Assembly (NCBI GenBank): GCA_026873275.1
Contig: JANTUC010000011.1
Span: forward strand, 558,001 to 622,000
Origin: Pseudopithomyces maydicus
Lineage: Eukaryota > Ascomycota > Dothideomycetes > Pleosporales > Didymosphaeriaceae
Length of the DNA stretch: 64,000 nt
Direction of reading: 5' to 3'
The notes under the pieces are model-generated. The model was not told the DNA's origin and searched no databases. It saw only the letters and a program-made list of their open reading frames with translations. Below, piece by piece: positions 1 through 11,800 of the stretch. How positions within the stretch are numbered: the stretch's first letter is position 1; the number at the start of each line of letters is the position of its first letter. The position numbers and the translations under genes were made by a program.

Positions 1-2950
1 TGCATTTGTGAACCTGTTGGGGGTGCGAGGTAAAGTTGACGGCTTGGTTCACGTTTCTCAGATCACCGAAGGACGCGTCAATGACCCCGCGGATCTTTTG
101 TCGCGAGGGCAAGATGTCAAAGTGAAGGTCATCAAGATGGAAGGAGCTAAGCGCATATCATTGTCCATGAAGGAGTGTGACCAGCAGTCAGGCCGTGATC
201 TCGCCCCTGCACAACGTATAGGAACGGGTGCGAACATGTCAGCCGTTGGAGGGGCTGGTTTCGGCGATGCCGTGCCTGTTGTTGAAGATGGATTCAACAG
301 CCGAAGGAATGGAATGCGCAAACGAATGACTTCGCCTGAACGCTGGGAAATAAAACAGCTGATTGCGTCTGGTGTGATTCCAAAATCTGATTACCCGGAT
401 ATCGACGAGGACTACAACGCGCACATCAACGGCGAGGGTGGCTTTGAGGAAGAAGAAGATGTTGACATCGAACTCACAAACGAAGAGCCAAAATTCTTGG
501 AGGGACAGACCGCAAGGGCACTGGAGCTTTCGCCCATTCGTGTGGTCAAAGCCCCAGATGGTAGCCTGAACAGAGCTGCAATGCAGGGTGACCAGTTGGC
601 ACGAGAACGCCGTGACTTGCGGCAACAGGAAGCTCAAGAGAAGGCAGCAAAGGAGGCTGAAAAGGTCGATTTGAGCAGTCAGTGGAACGATCCAATGGCG
701 CAGCAACGGCAGTTTGCCAGTGACATACGCAATACTCGCACTCAGGCACCAGAGGCTGTTCCGGAATGGAAGAGGATCGCACAAGGCTCCAAGAATACAT
801 CATTCGGAAAGCGGACTGACATGTCTATCAAGGAACAGAGGGAGTCGCTCCCTGTGTACCGCTTCCGAGACCAGCTATTGCAAGCTGTCAAGGACAACCA
901 AATCCTCATTGTAGTGGGAGACACTGGTAGTGGCAAAACGACCCAGATGACACAGTACCTAGCTGAAGCCGGATATGCCAACGAGCTTGTAATCGGCTGC
1001 ACGCAACCACGTCGTGTGGCTGCCATGAGCGTTGCAAAGCGTGTTGCTGAAGAAGTTGGCTGTCAGCTCGGGAATGAGGTCGGCTATACCATCCGATTTG
1101 AGGATAAGACAAACGACTCGACTCGCATCAAGTATATGACAGACGGTATGTTCAAGTCTTCAAACCATATCTCGATGAGTTGACTAACAATCAACAGGTA
1201 TCCTGCAACGTGAAATTCTGTTGGATCCCATGCTGAACAAATATTCCTGCATCATGCTTGACGAAGCTCACGAGAGAACAATTGCTACTGATGTACTTTT
1301 CGGACTGCTCAAGAAGACTCTGAAACGGCGGCCAGACATGAAAATTATCGTCACCAGCGCCACGCTGGATGCTGATAAATTTTCAAGTTATTTCATGGAA
1401 GCCCCGATCTTCTCGATCCCCGGTAGAACGTTTCCCGTCGAAATTATGTACTCTCGTGAGCCCGAGTCGGATTATCTGGATGCGGCACTTGTCACAACGA
1501 TGCAGATTCATTTGACCGAACCGGCTGGTGATATCCTTCTTTTCCTTACTGGTAAAGAAGAAATCGATAGCAGTTGCGAGATTCTCAGCGAGAGGATGAA
1601 GGCACTGGGCCCAAATGTACCAGAATTGCTCATTTTACCGATTTACTCAGCGCTGCCCGGAGAGACGGCTAGTCGCATTTTCGAGCCTGCTCCACCAGGA
1701 TCGCGAAAGGTTGTCATTGCAACGAACATTGCTGAGACGAGTTTGACTATCGATGGCATCTACTACGTGATCGACCCTGGCTTTGTGAAGCAATCGAGCT
1801 TTGATTCGAAACTCGGTATGGATCGGTGAGTAATTGCTACTCCACTTCCGCTAGACATTGTACTGACTGGTCAATTAGACTTCAAATCACACCCATCTCG
1901 CAAGCCCAAGCACGGCAGCGAAGTGGACGTGCCGGCCGAACAGGCCCTGGCAAATGCTTCAGGCTGTACACCGAAGCCGCCTTCCAAAACGAAATGCTGC
2001 CTACGACGATTCCAGAAATCCAGAGGCAGAACTTGTCTAACACGATTCTCATGCTCAAGGCCATGGGCATCAACGACCTTCTTCGTTTCGATTTTATGGA
2101 CCCGCCTCCGACTGCCTCCATGTTAGCAGCTCTCGAAGAGTTGTACTGCCTTGCGGCTCTAGATGATGAAGGGCTCCTTACGCGTGTCGGCCGCCAAATG
2201 GCCGACTTCCCCATGGACCCTTCATTGTCAAAAGCACTCATCAAATCTGTCGAGTTGCAGTGCTCCGAGGAGATATTAACTATAGTGTCCATGATCTCTG
2301 CTACTCAGAGCGTTTTCCATCGCCCACGTGAGAAGCAGCAGCAGGCCGACCAGAAGAAGGCCAAATTCCACGATGCATCCGGTGACCATATCACCCTTCT
2401 GAATGTCTACAATGGCTGGAAGGCCAGTGGTTTCTCCAACCCGTGGTGCAGCGAGAACTTCATCCAATTCCGCAACATGCAGCGGGTCAAGGACGTGCGA
2501 CAACAACTTTTGACCCTCATGGCGCGCCACAAGCATTCGATCGTCTCGTGTGGCCGCAATACACAGAAAGTCCGTCAAGCACTATGCTCAGGTTTCTTCC
2601 GCAACAGCGCCCGCAAGGATCCCTCAGAAGGCTACAAAACGCTTGTCGAAGGCACGCCTGTGTTCTTGCATCCGTCCTCGGCGCTGTTTGGCAAGCCGTC
2701 CGAACACGTTATCTACCAGAGTTTGGTCGAGACGACGAAGGAGTACATGCACGTTGTCAGCGCCATCGAGCCGAAGTGGCTGGTTGAGGCGGCGCCCACG
2801 TTTTTCAAGGTTGCGCCGACAGATAAATTGAGCAAGAGGAAGAGGGCGGAGAGGATCCAGCCGTTGCATAACAAGTTTGCTGGTGAGGATGACTGGAGGT
2901 TGAGTGCGCAGAAGAAGCAAGGTAGGGGTGGAGGTGGCACCTGGGGTTAG
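1..2950 (+). CDS. PRP22: Pre-mRNA-splicing DEAH-box RNA helicase Prp22/DHX8, 5'-truncated by window edge
   Basis: Nuclear ATPase that releases mature mRNA from the spliceosome. Only the 3' part is present; the gene begins upstream of the window. The visible protein starts inside an S1 RNA-binding domain (GKVDGLVHVSQI), then a charged linker, then the DEAH core: motif I GDTGSGKTTQ, Ia TQPRRVAA, II LDEAHERT, III TSATLD, IV LLFLTGKEEID, V NIAETSLTIDG, VI QRSGRAGRTGPGK, followed by the winged-helix, ratchet and OB-fold region ending in a Gly-rich tail. Two introns are seen: 1146..1197 (GTATGT..CAACAG, branch TTGACTAAC) and 1826..1878 (GTGAGT..ATTAG). Removing them joins the frame through MTDGILQREI and LGMDRLQITPISQAQA. 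Exons are <1..1145, 1198..1825 and 1879..2950. The S1 domain upstream of the helicase separates Prp22 from Prp2, Prp16 and Prp43. Confidence 0.95.
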
Positions 2951-3630
2951 ACAAGTACGTAGTATTATTTGCGCAGAGTGTGGATTCATCAGCTGGGATC
3001 AATCCAAAAGTAGATTTCACCTTGTCACCCTTTCGAGAGAAGAAGAATGTTTTTACTGTTTTGAGAACGCGGATGTTGCTTTCCGCATCACCTTGCACAC
3101 CGCAACGGCGCACACTATGGACAAGACGCTAGAGGTGGGTGCGTCTTGGTGCGAATGCATGCCCCTCTTTCGGGCCACCTCTCCTTCTTGATCCATAGCG
3201 TGCGACATGCACGATAACACTAGTCCAGCTACTGCCCAGGTCTAAAACGATCTCTTGAAAGCCCTTCTCCCAAGTATGCACAGCTGGCCAAAAAATTGGT
3301 TCAGAAAGCGCTCAGCAATGGCGCAAGTAAGATGCGCTGTGACTGCTACGCAGTTTTGTGATGTCTGGGTTACCCCGGAGCGCCCCCTTCCGCCCCGCGT
3401 GAGGCTGAACGGTAGAAGTGCATCGTATTCAACATCCCGGCAGATCTGCAGGGGATGCAAGCCATAGCAGGAGGGGTCGGGATAGGGCATTGCCACCATG
3501 TGGGTATGATAAACAATAGCCGTTGCGCAGCCGCTTGCCCTGGTTGTATCGCATCGAGCAGATAGCCGATAGATCACACAACGTTTGCCCCTCGTCTGTC
3601 TTTCGGTTCATTCGGTGCGAGCGTGAAGTA
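2951..3630. other. Intergenic, PRP22 3' end to permease 5' end
   Basis: No gene recognised. Frames here are short and lack conserved motifs. It should hold the PRP22 3'UTR and the promoter and 5'UTR of the downstream permease. I see no convincing TATA box or RNA gene. Confidence 0.5.
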
Positions 3631-5336
3631 ATGGCATCTCTACGTCTCGATGAGAAGGATGTTGGTGAAGCTGTGAGTGCGAGTTCGTCGCCGGTCTTGG
3701 ACGAGGGGATCGGCATTGTGAAGGAGAAGTATCATGGGACTGAGAGCGATAAACATGAGATGGACATGCTTGGGAAGAAGCAGGTCCTACGCGTAAGTCT
3801 TTTTTTGCTTGCAGGAATTGCTTGCGCAGGTATGATATTGACGTTCCACAGCGCAACTTTTCCTTTATCACAATGTTGGGGTTTGCCTCTACCTGCATTT
3901 CATCCTGGGAGGGCATACTCACATATCTTAACTTTATTCTCATAGATGGCGGTACTCCATTGCTTTTCTGGGGCTTCATCGCCTGCGCGACTTGTATGAC
4001 GCTTGTGTACGCCAGCTTGGCTGAGATGGCGTCCATGTCCCCAACGGCGGGTGGGCAGTACCACTGGGTTTCCGAGTTCGCCCCACGCAAATATCAAAAG
4101 GTCATCAGCTACTATTCAGGGTGGCTGACTGCAGTCGGATGGCAGGTGTACCTGGCTAGCGTGTGTTTCCTTGTTGGCACAACTATCCAAGGACTGATTG
4201 CTTTGAACAATTTGGAGTATTCGTATGGAAGATGGCATGGGACTTTATTAGCGATTGCCATTGTCTTCTTTACCATCAGTTTCAATACAGTCTTCGCATC
4301 GAAGCTGCCATTAGTTGGTAAGTCAAGTTCCAGTTTTCAGGCAATGAATGACGACATTGACTATTTGACAGAGGGTATAGCTTTGATCGTTCATGTCGGC
4401 GGATTTCTAGCTATCATCGTCACACTCTGGGCCACTGCCCCTCGTCGCACAGCTGCCGATGCACTTCTCAACTTCACCAATGGCGGTGGATGGTCGTCCA
4501 CAGGGTTATCCTCCATGATAGGCCTACTTGCGCCCACTGCCGTGCTCGTCGGGTACGACTGCTCAGTACACATGTCCGAGGAGATTCGCGACGCCTCTAT
4601 CACCCTTCCACGCGCTATAATGGGCTCCGTCGTCTTGAATGTGACTCTTGTCTTCACCGTCATAATCACCATCTGTTTCACACTCGGAAACCCTGACGAA
4701 GTCCTCGCCTCCCCCACTGGCTACGCCTTCATCCAGATTTTTTATAATTCTACAAACTCTCTCGCCGGCGCCTCGGTCATGACTTTCGTCATCATCTTCA
4801 TGCTTTCGGTGTGCGCCGTCTCCGAAGCCGCAGCTTGTTCGCGACAGATTTGGAGTTTTGCGAGAGACAAGGGACTTCCGGGGCACTCGTGGCTCTCTAA
4901 AGTGTCCCCACATTGGAACATTCCGCTTCCGGGTATCATCGTCAGCCTCACCATATCGGCGCTGCTCACCTTGATCAACATAGGCAGCTCCGTTGCCCTG
5001 AACGCCATCACATCGCTCGGCGCTGTCGCAACATTGATATCATACTATCTGACTATTGGGTGTCTAGTCCATAGGAGATTGTTTGGGGCGCCTCTTCCGG
5101 ATCGCCGATGGTCGCTTGGGAAGTTTGGGTTGGCAATCAATGCAGGAGCGTTATTCCTTTTGACACCCTTAATTGTCTTCCTGTCATGGCCGTTGACAAC
5201 GCCGGTGACGGCAGAAACGATGAATTGGAGTAGTGTCATGTTGGCAGGGGTTTTCATCATTGCAACAACGTACTATATGGTCAAAGGGAGGAAAGAATAT
5301 GAAGGACCAGTTGTCCACGTGAGGAGAGATGAGTAA
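3631..5336 (+). CDS. APC-superfamily amino acid/choline (GABA-permease-like) transporter
   Basis: Probable plasma-membrane permease for an amino acid, GABA or choline-type substrate. The spliced protein is 530 aa with about 12 hydrophobic segments. After a hydrophilic N-terminus comes LGKKQVLRRNFSFITMLGFA, then the family signature around PTAGGQYHWVSEFAP and later MSEEIRDASITLPRAI. Introns: 3793..3851 (GTAAGT..CACAG) and 4318..4371 (GTAAGT..TGACAG). The second is 54 nt and has no stop, so it reads through as 18 extra codons; removal restores LPLVEGIALIVHVGGF, as in the family. I chose ATG 3631 because an earlier in-frame ATG (3523) adds a segment unlike permease N-termini. Exons 3631..3792, 3852..4317, 4372..5336. 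Substrate cannot be told from sequence alone. Confidence 0.88.
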
Positions 5337-5436
5337 ATCCATAATAGATTAGCGAGAATTCGACATTGTTACAGCTCAGCTTCATTGTTGGTTAAATCTG
5401 CTGTGCAGCAACTATCATGCTGTAGCGAGTGTATTC

Positions 5437-7278
5437 TCATCGAATTTCTATCTGTTCCAAATCCGGAGATCTACATATATCCACTATGCGGTCACTCGGA
5501 AGGAACATCAAGGCACCAACATAGCACTCTCCGACAAGCTGATAGAAACTATCCTGAGAGCGGAGCACCATCGGCGCAGGAGTCTTTGGTAGGAATTTGA
5601 TATCGTCCCTGGGACGCATCGCAGCTGGACCTAGACCAATATGCTCGGTGTTCGTTATGAATAGCCTTTGCCCGTCAGGAAGAAGAAGTTCCCGGAGTTC
5701 GTCATCCAGATACGCCTCTGTACGTGTGATATCTGATGTGTCAAACTGTTCTCTCCACATGTCTAGTAGCGCTTGCGCAGCGTCGCGTCTTTCAGATTGT
5801 TGATCGTTTGCGAGTGGGAGATCCTTGAAAATTTTCCATAAACCTAGGGCGTCCGAGATAGAGAGAGCTGGGCCGAAATGACCATTGTCTCTGGTGATTG
5901 CCTCTGTAAAACGAAGATGAACGCTTTCTGGAGCCAGGTTCAGTGGATTATGTTCCAAGTGAAGTCTGACGTGTTGCTGCCAGAAATCTACTATAGCGTG
6001 AAGACACGCTTCAATATCCTGATGATCTACTTCTTCTGAAACGGCCCTGACTTTTGCGAAATGGAGGCTCGAGCTAGTAAGAAATGGATTTTCGGGACTG
6101 ATAAGCAATATTCTTCCATGATCAAATTGATCGAATAGTTTCTGAAAATGCCAGTTGGATCGGCCGGGCCTGGGTATTCGTCTCCAGTCTGGCACCCACG
6201 ATGGTATAGACTCTTCAGTCCATATATCTAAATTAGACCCATGCCTTACGCTGCTGATTAGGTCTCCCGCCATTTCCAATGTTGCAGCAGCGATAGCGAA
6301 ATCCTTGTACACTTGCGCTATGCTTATATCATAGCTTGGTCGAATAAGTTTTACAAGTTGCCTCGTAGCATCGTCCTGGGAACCAGAGAGCAGACCAAGG
6401 AGTGCAAAAATCTTGTCCCGCTTGTCGACGCAATGCAGTCCTTGTGTCCATCGCAGTGCGCGAGGAAAGCTAATTGCTGACCCGTGGCTTTGGACTTTCA
6501 TCTCGATGAACGTTTCGATTTTTTTGAGATCCTTACCTATGGCAAAATAAGCATCAGAGACATAATGAGTTACTATATTGATAGTTGAACTGATGTACTC
6601 CCAGCGGACTTCAGTGCTACCCCACATGACAATGGCTGACGGGGCTAGTATCAGTTCTTGAAGAACCCACGTGCGCTGAAACCAGGCGCACTGAGACAGC
6701 GCTCGGAGTGAACTCTGTTCTGTGAGCGAAAGAGAAGTCGGAGATATCTGTAAATTGCCAAGTCATCAGCTATATCACCTGTTCCCATACTTAAGATCAC
6801 TCACTTTATATTTGTACACACCACGGTGGCCGGCCACCTCGGCACAAAATTCAAACGCGTCTTTTGCATGCCCTGATTCATCTTTGCCAAGCCAGATAAC
6901 AACTCGTTGCGCTGTCTTATACACGTCGCCCATGAGTCGAACCTGATGCTCTCGCTCTTTCATGTCCGTCTGATTGATACAGACTCCATCTATCCAGACA
7001 GTACGTTGTTGATCTCGTAAGCGGAGCCGTTGAAGAACTACACTTAAGCTCTGGGTGACTGCGATGGATCTCCCATCGCAGAGGATGCTATGCGAAAAGC
7101 TGGGATCTCCCCACACATAGGAGATTGCTTCGTATGTTGGGTTGAGATCCAGGTCAACGTGCTCTAGATGACATGACAAAGAATCTTCGGGTAAACCAGG
7201 ATGGATGTGAAGGATTCTAATATGGCGAAGCCCTTCAAATGGCTCGTATCTGAAGGGCGAGTCGACACTAGACACCAT
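5437..7278 (-). CDS. Heterokaryon-incompatibility (HET) domain protein
   Basis: HET-domain proteins are filamentous-ascomycete NLR-like or allorecognition factors that can trigger cell death after hyphal fusion; the function of this member is unknown. Spliced length is 594 aa. The HET domain lies at the N-terminus (about residues 49-200): YEAISYVWGD, WIDGVCINQ, RVVIWLG, and after the intron WFQRTWVLQE. The C-terminal part has no NACHT or repeat region and ends with the YQLVGECYVGALM-type segment common at the end of HET-only proteins. One intron, 6748..6804 (GTGAGT..TTACAG, 57 nt). Its removal joins residue 158 (..VYKYK) to ISPTSLSLTEQSSLRALSQC with no stop, which places the start at ATG 7278 rather than at an internal Met at 6627. 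Only about 100 bp separate its stop from that of the convergent permease. Confidence 0.9.
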
Positions 7279-7672
7279 TGTCCCATGTACAGTCTAACCT
7301 TTGATGAAACCAGTGAATAGACTTCCCAAGCGGTTTAGAGTGTAAAAGTTTTAACCGGATGTGTTTCGCTATATCACATGAAGAAAAAAGCGCAGTGGAT
7401 GACCGATGAGATCACTCAGCTCAGGCTGAGTGAAAGGAACCCCTCCATACTATGCCCAAACGATGCTAGCCCCGATTCGCAGCCCCCAAAGCCGCGTTAA
7501 CGTTGAAAAGAACCAATAAGAACAAAGGTCGCACAAGGAAAAAACAGGTCTAATACGAGTTCTCCTCCCAAGTCATTCAATCATCGTCGTAAGTATCTCA
7601 CCAGATCATTCCGACACCAGCCAATATCAACCCAGACGCAGTGAATATCCCCTTATTATGACCTCTCCACCT
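7279..7672. other. Intergenic upstream of HET gene
   Basis: No gene recognised. It holds the HET gene promoter side and the 3' flank of the small gene at 7673..8344. The only clear structure is a perfect 8-bp inverted repeat at 7413..7432. Confidence 0.5.
7413..7432. repeat. Perfect inverted repeat CACTCAGC-TCAG-GCTGAGTG
   Basis: Two 8-nt arms that are exact reverse complements flank a 4-nt spacer, 135 bp upstream of the HET start codon. It could be a dimeric transcription-factor site or chance. No known factor assigned. Confidence 0.4.
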
Positions 7673-8344
7673 TCACCTCCTATATTTCCTCCTATACCCC
7701 TTATCAAAGCACCTACAATACACCTCATCATCCGCCCGCACCCTGACATTATCCCACCTCAAAGACACCTCATGCTCATCCCACTGCGCCGGACCCTCCC
7801 CATCATACCCTCCACCCCTCGCCCGATCCGCCCAATAACTCCCACACGTATAGCACGGCTCGCGCTCCACACTCATCGTCGCAGTCACATTGCTCACACC
7901 GTACGGATCAACCGCATACGACACCTGCTTGACAGAGTGCGTTGTGGTCCAGCGCTCGACAGCCCGTCCCTTCGAACTGCTCCGTTTATACCCACTTCCC
8001 CCGTAGTCACCCCTGTACCCGTAGTCGTTGCCTCGTCCATAGTCGCGCCTCTCGTAGACTTGGAGGGGGAGAGGCTCATCGTATCCGACGAGGGCTAGGT
8101 CGTTGGATGACGTGTGCGCACGGTGCGCCCGGTATGGTTCGAGGGAATCGTAGGAATCGCGGGCGCCGATGGCGAGAGGCTTGCGTGTGTAGTGGTGGCG
8201 GTTGTATGTTGTGAGGGCACTGTTGCGGTGCTTTTTATCGGCGTAGGAGTTGTGGTGGTAGTAGTCTTGGAGATAGGGGTTGTGCTGTGTGCAGTAGCTT
8301 CCGCGGCCGACGAAGCCGATGCTACAGATTACGCAGTAGGGCAT
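7673..8344 (-). CDS. Hypothetical Tyr/Arg/Gly-rich protein with terminal Cys pairs
   Basis: Uninterrupted 223-aa frame with an ATG start. I do not recognise the family. The N-terminus is MPYCVICSIGFVGRGSYC (C-x2-C followed by C), which could form a metal-binding knuckle. A second pair, CYTC, lies near residue 166 and a further CRC near residue 212. The middle is rich in Tyr, Arg, Asp and Gly (RRDYGRGNDYGYRGDYGG) and looks disordered. There is no signal peptide and no membrane segment. The long frame, balanced composition and paired cysteines argue for a real gene. The opposite-strand frame over the same region is Pro/Ile/Arg-rich and is taken to be a shadow. Confidence 0.6.
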   Translation of the reverse strand: MPYCVICSIGFVGRGSYCTQHNPYLQDYYHHNSYADKKHRNSALTTYNRHHYTRKPLAIGARDSYDSLEPYRAHRAHTSSNDLALVGYDEPLPLQVYERRDYGRGNDYGYRGDYGGSGYKRSSSKGRAVERWTTTHSVKQVSYAVDPYGVSNVTATMSVEREPCYTCGSYWADRARGGGYDGEGPAQWDEHEVSLRWDNVRVRADDEVYCRCFDKGYRRKYRR

Positions 8345-8859
8345 CGTGGCGAGGCTGAGATACTACGGAGCAGTGCGTTGGTTCGTGTGGTTTGAAAAGT
8401 TAGGAAGAAAGTTTGGTGGGAAGATAGAATTCTATGAAAAGATTTATATTAGTGGAGATTACGAGGGAGTGGAAAGAATGGAATTCGAACGTAAAGGCTC
8501 GTAGCATCGATCAGGCTGAGAGAGCGCAATTAAAGCGATAGAGCAATCCTTGAGACTGAGCTGGCAGCAATGAGGCGTTCTGCACGACATCAGGCTGTGA
8601 TTTTTGATAGGTCTGCGGGTTCTCAGCCTTCACCGGAGCATCTCACTAGCCTGTTAAATTGTGCTCAAGCAGGCAGAAACGATGCAATGACACGAATGTG
8701 GTGGGAGCGAAGACATCCGGTGAAGGATTACACGTTACAGCAAAGACACCGAAGAAGCATGTGATGAGCACATACGATTACAGCCTCATGAACAGCACGT
8801 ACAAACTGACATGAAGCTGTACCATTGAATTACTCATCCTACCCTGTGTTTTTCCAGAA
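8345..8859. other. Intergenic, no gene seen
   Basis: Holds the 5' flank of the 7673..8344 gene and the 3' flank of VPS15. Only a 64-codon frame without motifs is present. No RNA gene seen. Confidence 0.5.
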
Positions 8860-11800
8860 TTATGCGAAGACGTATATCCGCCCTGATCGATCCGCACTGA
8901 TCACCAACCCGTACGGCGCTTCCACAAGCGCAACGTCCATGATTGTGTCCAGATGACCCCTTAGTAATTGCTGCTGTTGCGCACTGATCAACCCGGTCCT
9001 ACTGGTCTTCCCAACAGCCTTCTTGCCCCCGCTTCTACTGTCCCTACTTGTCGTACTCTGGCTTTGATTTTGTGGCTGATGTAGCCGCTCGGTGACGAGT
9101 AAGGTTTCCGGAGACGAAGGCGGCTGGCTCGTTGTATACTGCGGTCTAGCCTCGTCTGGTTCCATCCCATTAACGATTACAGATGCTTCTTGGCGAGCGG
9201 TGTCCCAATAGCGGACTTTCCAATCCGGGCCTGCAGTCAGGAGAAAGGTGTGTGGTTTAGCCCCGGGCTTTTGCGCGGTGGATTGGGTTGCGACGACTAC
9301 AGCGCGGACGCCCTTATCGGGAGCGGAGCTAGTAGTAGGCTCTAGTGTCGAGAAGCGATCGAGCATACCACCTTGGGCCTCCAGATCTAGATCGATGAGC
9401 GTAGTGGTCTTCGACCCAATGTCTTTCGCTGTGCCAGTGCGATAAACTTCTTTGCAGATGGTTTTCTCTATATCCCAGACAGTGACTTCGCCTTGTCCAG
9501 TACCACCTGTGATATAGACGCGTGGTTTGCCGGTTTTGCGGAGGTAAAGGCGGTGAATGTGCGCCGAAGCGTGGAAACCCCAGGATTTCAACTGAAGCCT
9601 AAAACGGAGATCCCAAAGCTCGAGCACGCCATGAGACGTACCAAGCAACAACCAATGTGCTTTCTTGTCTACACAGAAGCATGTCGGATATCCATGCTGG
9701 ACAGGGTTTTTCAACGTGTACAGTTCGGTCATAGTCTTCAGATCCAATGCAATGACCTTCGACGTACGGGTTGCTATAAGAAGAACAGACTTGCTGTCCT
9801 CATTGTAGTGTTCCAACCAGGTAGCATGGTCGCCTTCCGGGAGCTGATACTCACGTAGAAGCGCAGGCCGGGAGAATTTTCTTGTGATGATAATCTCACC
9901 TTTGTTATCTGCCTCTTTGTCCTCGCGGAATTTCACCTTCACTACGTGCACACTACCGTCACTTCCTGTTGCAACGAAACAGTATGTCTGCTCAACGAAG
10001 CAAATACTGGTCACACTGACACTGTCACCAAGACTGTAGGTTTGTCTTGCACTCAAGGAGAGATGTCGCTCAAAACGGGAAGGATCCCAAATCTTGACGG
10101 TGCCGTCATCCGAGCTGGTGATGAAGAATGTTTGATCTGGTGCGACTAGGATCCGCCGTACAGCGGCTGTGTGCTCTCCTAGTACCTCTAACAACCTGCC
10201 TTCTGGTCTCCAAGGAAGACCATTAGGTGGTGAATGCCCGTCTTTGTAGCGGATGAAGGACGGTTCGTTCGACGCCTCGATTTTTGGCCCAAATTCTGTC
10301 ACACCCGAAGGGAATCTCTCCAGAAGCATTGAATCTAGAAGTTTCAAAACGGCTGGATCGTTGCCAGTGTAGTTGTGTGCATCGCGGAGGCGCGTCCTCG
10401 ATGGGCTTCCCCGTCTGCGATCTTCAGCCAAAGATGCAGGTCGGTGTCGATTTCGAGAAATATCTCGTACGTTAGCAGCGCCATCTACCTTACCAGCCGC
10501 ATTCGTAGAAGTGGTGCCAATCTCAGCCTGGGCCTTATCACCCCTGTTCAAAAGGGCCAAAGCACTCCCTCTATGGCGCAAAAGATGTGCATGATCACCT
10601 GTACCGAAGGATCCGACGGGAGAAAGTACGCTCGGTGAGCCACCACGAGGCACTTGCAATGAGCCACGCCTCGCGTCTGTGATATCCGAGGCTGGCGAAT
10701 CTATCGCTGACCGCAGATCACTTGGAGAGGAGCCTAGCTTTGGCCGCGATGGAATAGATATGCGACGCGGCCGCTGACTCTGCGATGGTCGATCTATTTG
10801 AATGCTACCTCGAGCGCTTCGTCGAGCAGCCTGCGCCTCGGCTTCTGTTGTAGAAGCATCTAGCAATGCATCTCGAAGAGTCTTTGGTTGATAACGGTCG
10901 TCTTGAATAGAAGAAGAACGTCGCACCTCGCGGACGGTTTGTTGCGCATTCTCAAAAAGGACTGTTCGCGGTCTGATGTCTAGATCTTTGAGAGAGACCA
11001 TGCTGTTGAATTTGGATGGACTTGCAGTCAAATCATCGGATCGGCGTCGGCGCGTTACCCTCCATATAAATTCTCGCAATGCAACTAACTTGAAGTCATC
11101 CTCGGAAGTCAAGCCCGCATTCCTAAGCTTTCGTATCCACTGTTCGTCCTCTTCCGTTTTCTGCATGCGCTGGAGCACCTTTGAGTCCAATTCCCTCCCT
11201 GATATCGTCGGCAAAGTGTCTTCTGACGACCCGAAGGAAAATGTTTGTTGCTTTTGCGCTGGGACCCAGAAGTGTCCTTTCTGGGCCTGTGTAACCCAGT
11301 TGGAAGCCATGTCCATGATAAGGCGTGGAAGGGGCTTCTTTAGCGAGTCGAGTATGCGCAATTCGGTGAAATCGGACGGGACGATTTTTAGGTACGGTTT
11401 GATCAGATTGACCAAAATGCTATGATTATCAGCAACTGAGAGACATTTAGCGGCGGCGGCGATAAATTGCGCAGCTGCTTCGCGAATCCAGATGTTGGGG
11501 TGCATGGTCAAACGCGCTACTATGTCCACCAACTCCCACGCTTTGGATCGCTGAAACAAGCCTTGCTCTGCTATGGCAGAGAGCGCGCGAACGACATTCT
11601 CTACCACGAATTCTTCCGGGTCTGTCAAAGCCTGAATCATCAACGGAAGAATCAATGCTTCAAGACTTGCACTGCCAACGAATACAGCAACGCCCACGAT
11701 GGCCTGGAAGAAGGCACACTTCAGCATCCAATCTGGATCGTTCAAGTAGGTGTTAAGATGGCTAAGCACAACATCGTTTGCTCTAGGGCTTCCAAAGAAA

